Of a stretch of DNA of 45,492 nucleotides, positions 42,641 to 45,492 are shown piece after piece (within the stretch, counting starts at the first letter, position 1; the number at the start of each line of letters is the position of its first letter). Under the pieces are notes generated by a model. It saw only the letters and a program-made list of their open reading frames with translations. It ran no database searches and was not told the DNA's origin. The stretch is from an uncultured Prevotella sp. GTDB lineage: Bacteria; Bacteroidota; Bacteroidia; Bacteroidales; Bacteroidaceae. Location of the stretch: NCBI GenBank assembly GCA_900553465.1, contig USDT01000022.1, forward strand, positions 1-45,492, read 5' to 3'. Made by a program: the position numbers and the translations under genes.

Positions 42641-45492
42641 TTAGAATGTTAACTCTGCGCCGATAGAGAACTGGCGTGTATTAGGATAATCTCCAAGTGA
42701 TGTTGCGCTGTCAACCTCGGGATCGTAGCCTTTGTAACCAGTGAAAGTAAGCAGGTTGCGTCCTACGAGGAATACTTTAGCGCCCTTGATGAATCCTGTT
42801 GTGTCAAGCCAATTCTTCGGAAGTGTGTAAGAGAGCTGAGCGAACTTCAGACGAACGAATGAGGCGTTCTCAAGCAGACGGTCGTCCTCACCATAATATG
42901 TTGCGTCTGCAGCTGCTATATCTGTGATATCACCCGGTTTCTGCCACATGTCGAACATTGCTGTTGTCTGGTTGTATGTTGTTGCAAATCTTGGGTTTTC
43001 TGTGAACCAGCGCTCATTGTTGTAGAGGTAGCGTCCGAACATTCCAGAGAACTGCATGTCGAGCTGCAGACCTTTCCATGCAACAGTTGTTGTAAGACCG
43101 CCAGACCATGGAGCGATGAAGCTCTTGTCCATCATAACCTGATAGCTGTCTGAAACCTGTTTTGTTTCATTGCCATTGTTATCAAGCCATACATTCTGAC
43201 CATCGCGAGGATCGACATGGCTCCAACGTACACCGTAGTAGTCACCATATGCATGACCTACTTCAAGACGGAGACCGCTGCTTGTTACGTATGAATCTGC
43301 GTTGTTGAGAAGTTTTGTAATCTCGTTCTTGTTGTAGTTTCCGTTAACCTTTACATTCCAGTACCAGTCCTTGTTTTTGATGATATCAACACCGATATTG
43401 AAGTCAACACCACGGTTGTACATTTCTGCTACATTACCCCAACCACTGCTGAAACCTGTAGTGAAAGAATAAGGAACAGACATGAGCATGTCTGATGTCA
43501 CCTTGTTGTAGAACTCGAGATCGAATGTAACGAAACCGAATACTTTACCGTTTATACCAAGGTTGAATGTTTTAACAGTTTCCCAAGTAAGGTCTGGGTT
43601 TGCAGCATTTGCGATGGCGGTACCACCCTGGCCGTTGTATATCGGACCTGAACCAACAAGACCGAGAGCCATGTATGGTGAAATTCCAGAGTTTCCTGTT
43701 GAACCATAGCTGATCTTGAACTGGAGATCATCGAGCCAGCTACGTGTTGATTCCATGAAGTTTTCTCTTGTAACATCCCACATGAATGCGGCAGCACCGA
43801 ATGTAGCCCAACGGTTGTTTTCACCGAAGAGTGAAGAACCGTCACGACGGATGCTCAAGTCAACGAAGTATTTGTCTGCATAAGAATAGTTGAGCATTCC
43901 GAACCATGAGTTACGAACTTCTTCAGATATGGAGTGTGTCGGTACATCTGCAGATGATGCAGCTGACATGAGGAACAGACGGTTGTCTGTCAAACCATTT
44001 GCTGTTACGCCGAATGCAACAGTCTTACTTGTCATAGATTCCTGACCAAGAAGAACTGTCATGTGATGATCCTTAAGGAAGTCAAATTTGTATTCAGCTG
44101 TATTTGTAACAGTCCAACGATAGAAACGTGAGAATGTTTCACTTGCAGAACCTGTTGGGTTAACATTAGGATCTTCTGTGATTGTCCACTGATAAGAACC
44201 GCGAAGGTCGTTTGCATCAAGACCAAGAGCGGAACGGATATTCAGACCCTTGATCGGGTTGATGTTTACAAACATGTTCTCGTTAAGACGGATACGTGTT
44301 GATGAACGCGGCTGCCATTCTGAGATATAGTATGGGTTATAAACTCCGAGCATATCGAAATAGTCGAGACGGTCGCCATAGCCTTCGAATGTACTGTTGG
44401 CGTAATCGCTGGGGTCCAGACCTTTGATTTCATAATACGGCTGAATAGGAGCATATGTACGTGCAGCGAAAGTCTTATTATATGCGCTGTTTGCCTGTGT
44501 ACCCCAAAGTGACTCACGATATTTTGTATATGCGAGGTTTGTATTAGCACCTATCTTCAACCAAGGATTGATGTTAATGTCAAGGTTGGCACGCAGAGTT
44601 TCACGACGCATGTTGGAGTCGTCAATGATACCACTTGCATCATAGTGACCGAATGAAAGCAGATATGCTACGTTCTGAGAACCTCCGCGAACGCTTGCGT
44701 CAATCTGTGTTACAGGTTTAGAGTCACTGAAGAAAATATCATTCCAGTCTGTGCCGATGTTGTACTTCTTGTAGTAAGCCTTCATTGCCTGGAAATTGGC
44801 GTTTGTCTTATTTGCAGGATTAAGTATTTCCTGGAAGTTAAGCCACTGGTTTGCGTCCATCATCTCAGCATTGTCACCTGTCATTTGTGAAATACCATAT
44901 TGTGCGGAAACAGAAACAGTTGGAGCTTCGCCGAATTTACCTTTTTTCGATGTAAGAATTACTACACCGTTGGCGGCACGTGAACCATAAATAGCTGTAG
45001 AAGAAGCATCCTTGAGAATTGTCATATTCTCAATATCATTCGGGTTGAGTGAGAGGAATGTCTGCTGTGATATTTCACTTCCATCAAGGATGAACAGCGG
45101 TTCAGTAGATGCATTGATTGATGTGACACCACGGATTCGCATGTTTGTTGTTGCAGAAGGCTCTCCTGAAGATGTGAATACCTGCAGACCTGAAACCTGT
45201 CCCTGAAGAGCATCACCGATGTTTGCAATAGGACGATTCTTGATCTGATCACTTCCAACGGTTGATACAGAACCGGCAATAGTTCCGAGTTTACGTGCAG
45301 AACCGTAACCAGTTACAACGACACCTTCAAGTGTCTGGCTGTCAGACTCAAGTACAACACGCATGTTGTTTGCAGCCTTGACTGTTTTGGGTACCATTCC
45401 CAGATAGGTGATCTGGAGTTCTGTGCCCACCGGCACGTTGATTGTGAATTCTCCGTCGGCATTTGTAACTGCGCCTGCATTCAGGCCCACTG
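42641..45492 (-). CDS. SusC/RagA family TonB-dependent transporter (5' end outside the window)
   Basis: At least 949 residues of a SusC-like outer-membrane beta-barrel importer. The visible N-terminus is inside the carboxypeptidase-regulatory-like domain (AGAVTNADGEFTINVPVGTE, TYLGMVPKTV). The TonB box region follows (LEGVVVTGYGSARK). The plug contains LQGQVSGLQVFTSSGEPSA, PLFILDG and ILKDASSTAIYGSRAANGVV. The barrel ends with the expected aromatic terminus (FSIGAELTF). The signal peptide and perhaps 50-60 residues are missing beyond 45492; the apparent first codon at 45490 is a GTG inside the gene, not a start. With susD it forms the substrate-uptake pair. GC and third-base usage are visibly lower than in the central genes. 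Confidence 0.95.
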   Translation of the reverse strand, partial: VGLNAGAVTNADGEFTINVPVGTELQITYLGMVPKTVKAANNMRVVLESDSQTLEGVVVTGYGSARKLGTIAGSVSTVGSDQIKNRPIANIGDALQGQVSGLQVFTSSGEPSATTNMRIRGVTSINASTEPLFILDGSEISQQTFLSLNPNDIENMTILKDASSTAIYGSRAANGVVILTSKKGKFGEAPTVSVSAQYGISQMTGDNAEMMDANQWLNFQEILNPANKTNANFQAMKAYYKKYNIGTDWNDIFFSDSKPVTQIDASVRGGSQNVAYLLSFGHYDASGIIDDSNMRRETLRANLDININPWLKIGANTNLAYTKYRESLWGTQANSAYNKTFAARTYAPIQPYYEIKGLDPSDYANSTFEGYGDRLDYFDMLGVYNPYYISEWQPRSSTRIRLNENMFVNINPIKGLNIRSALGLDANDLRGSYQWTITEDPNVNPTGSASETFSRFYRWTVTNTAEYKFDFLKDHHMTVLLGQESMTSKTVAFGVTANGLTDNRLFLMSAASSADVPTHSISEEVRNSWFGMLNYSYADKYFVDLSIRRDGSSLFGENNRWATFGAAAFMWDVTRENFMESTRSWLDDLQFKISYGSTGNSGISPYMALGLVGSGPIYNGQGGTAIANAANPDLTWETVKTFNLGINGKVFGFVTFDLEFYNKVTSDMLMSVPYSFTTGFSSGWGNVAEMYNRGVDFNIGVDIIKNKDWYWNVKVNGNYNKNEITKLLNNADSYVTSSGLRLEVGHAYGDYYGVRWSHVDPRDGQNVWLDNNGNETKQVSDSYQVMMDKSFIAPWSGGLTTTVAWKGLQLDMQFSGMFGRYLYNNERWFTENPRFATTYNQTTAMFDMWQKPGDITDIAAADATYYGEDDRLLENASFVRLKFAQLSYTLPKNWLDTTGFIKGAKVFLVGRNLLTFTGYKGYDPEVDSATSLGDYPNTRQFSIGAELTF

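Noticed and set aside
1..45492. tRNA, rRNA, CRISPR arrays, integrases or transposases
   Set aside because: Looked for on both strands; no cloverleaf, regularly spaced short repeats or mobile-element protein was recognisable.

Overview
The window is a chromosomal segment of a member of the Bacteroidales. The evidence is a SusC/SusD outer-membrane pair, promoters with the Bacteroidetes pattern TTTG-N19/20-TAnnTTTG, no recognisable Shine-Dalgarno sequences, a long lysine/glutamate-rich IF2, and a rimP-nusA-infB block followed by sufBCDS. GC content is moderate to high in most genes and visibly lower in the susC/susD operon at the right end. Muribaculaceae or a near relative is plausible, but the genus cannot be fixed from sequence reading alone.

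Layout, left to right. (1) 1-711 holds a copy of a dispersed non-coding repeat, then a strong promoter and a 5'-leader hairpin for rimP. (2) 712-5471 is rimP-nusA-infB (ribosome maturation, transcription elongation, translation initiation), closed by a terminator. (3) 5979-7766 is a lipocalin/CotH-kinase gene pair. (4) 8570-13416 is sufBCDS for Fe-S cluster assembly. (5) 13427-18295 is a membrane TPR regulator with a C-terminal HTH, followed by a large secreted three-lectin-like-module protein. A tandem 10-bp repeat lies between them. (6) 19160-24448 encodes a secreted purple-acid-phosphatase-like protein and a GH92 alpha-mannosidase. (7) 24499-26586 holds a small membrane protein, RNase HII and a WYL-domain regulator. 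(8) 27288-29820 is a secreted two-domain esterase divergent from an AraC-type regulator. (9) 29861-34487 holds a DUF3109 protein, uracil-DNA glycosylase, a KtrB/TrkH-type K+ transporter and cofactor-independent phosphoglycerate mutase, all on the minus strand. (10) 34669-37317 is a GH78 alpha-L-rhamnosidase. (11) 38257-45492 is a C10 cysteine protease and a susC-susD-lipoprotein operon; susC is cut by the window edge.

The genes are a mix of housekeeping blocks and glycan or protein foraging functions: mannosidase, rhamnosidase, dual esterase, streptopain-like protease and a nutrient transporter. No carbohydrate locus here is complete enough to name a substrate.

The least ordinary signal is non-coding. 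A family of about 480-bp intergenic repeats occurs as two full-length copies (26628-27112 and 37568-38050), one copy running off the left edge (1-431, opposite orientation) and one diverged copy (7940-8310). All four keep the same hairpin, and its loop-side helix changes sequence while still pairing. No protein is encoded in them. They sit at operon boundaries and are the best candidate for something undescribed in this window.
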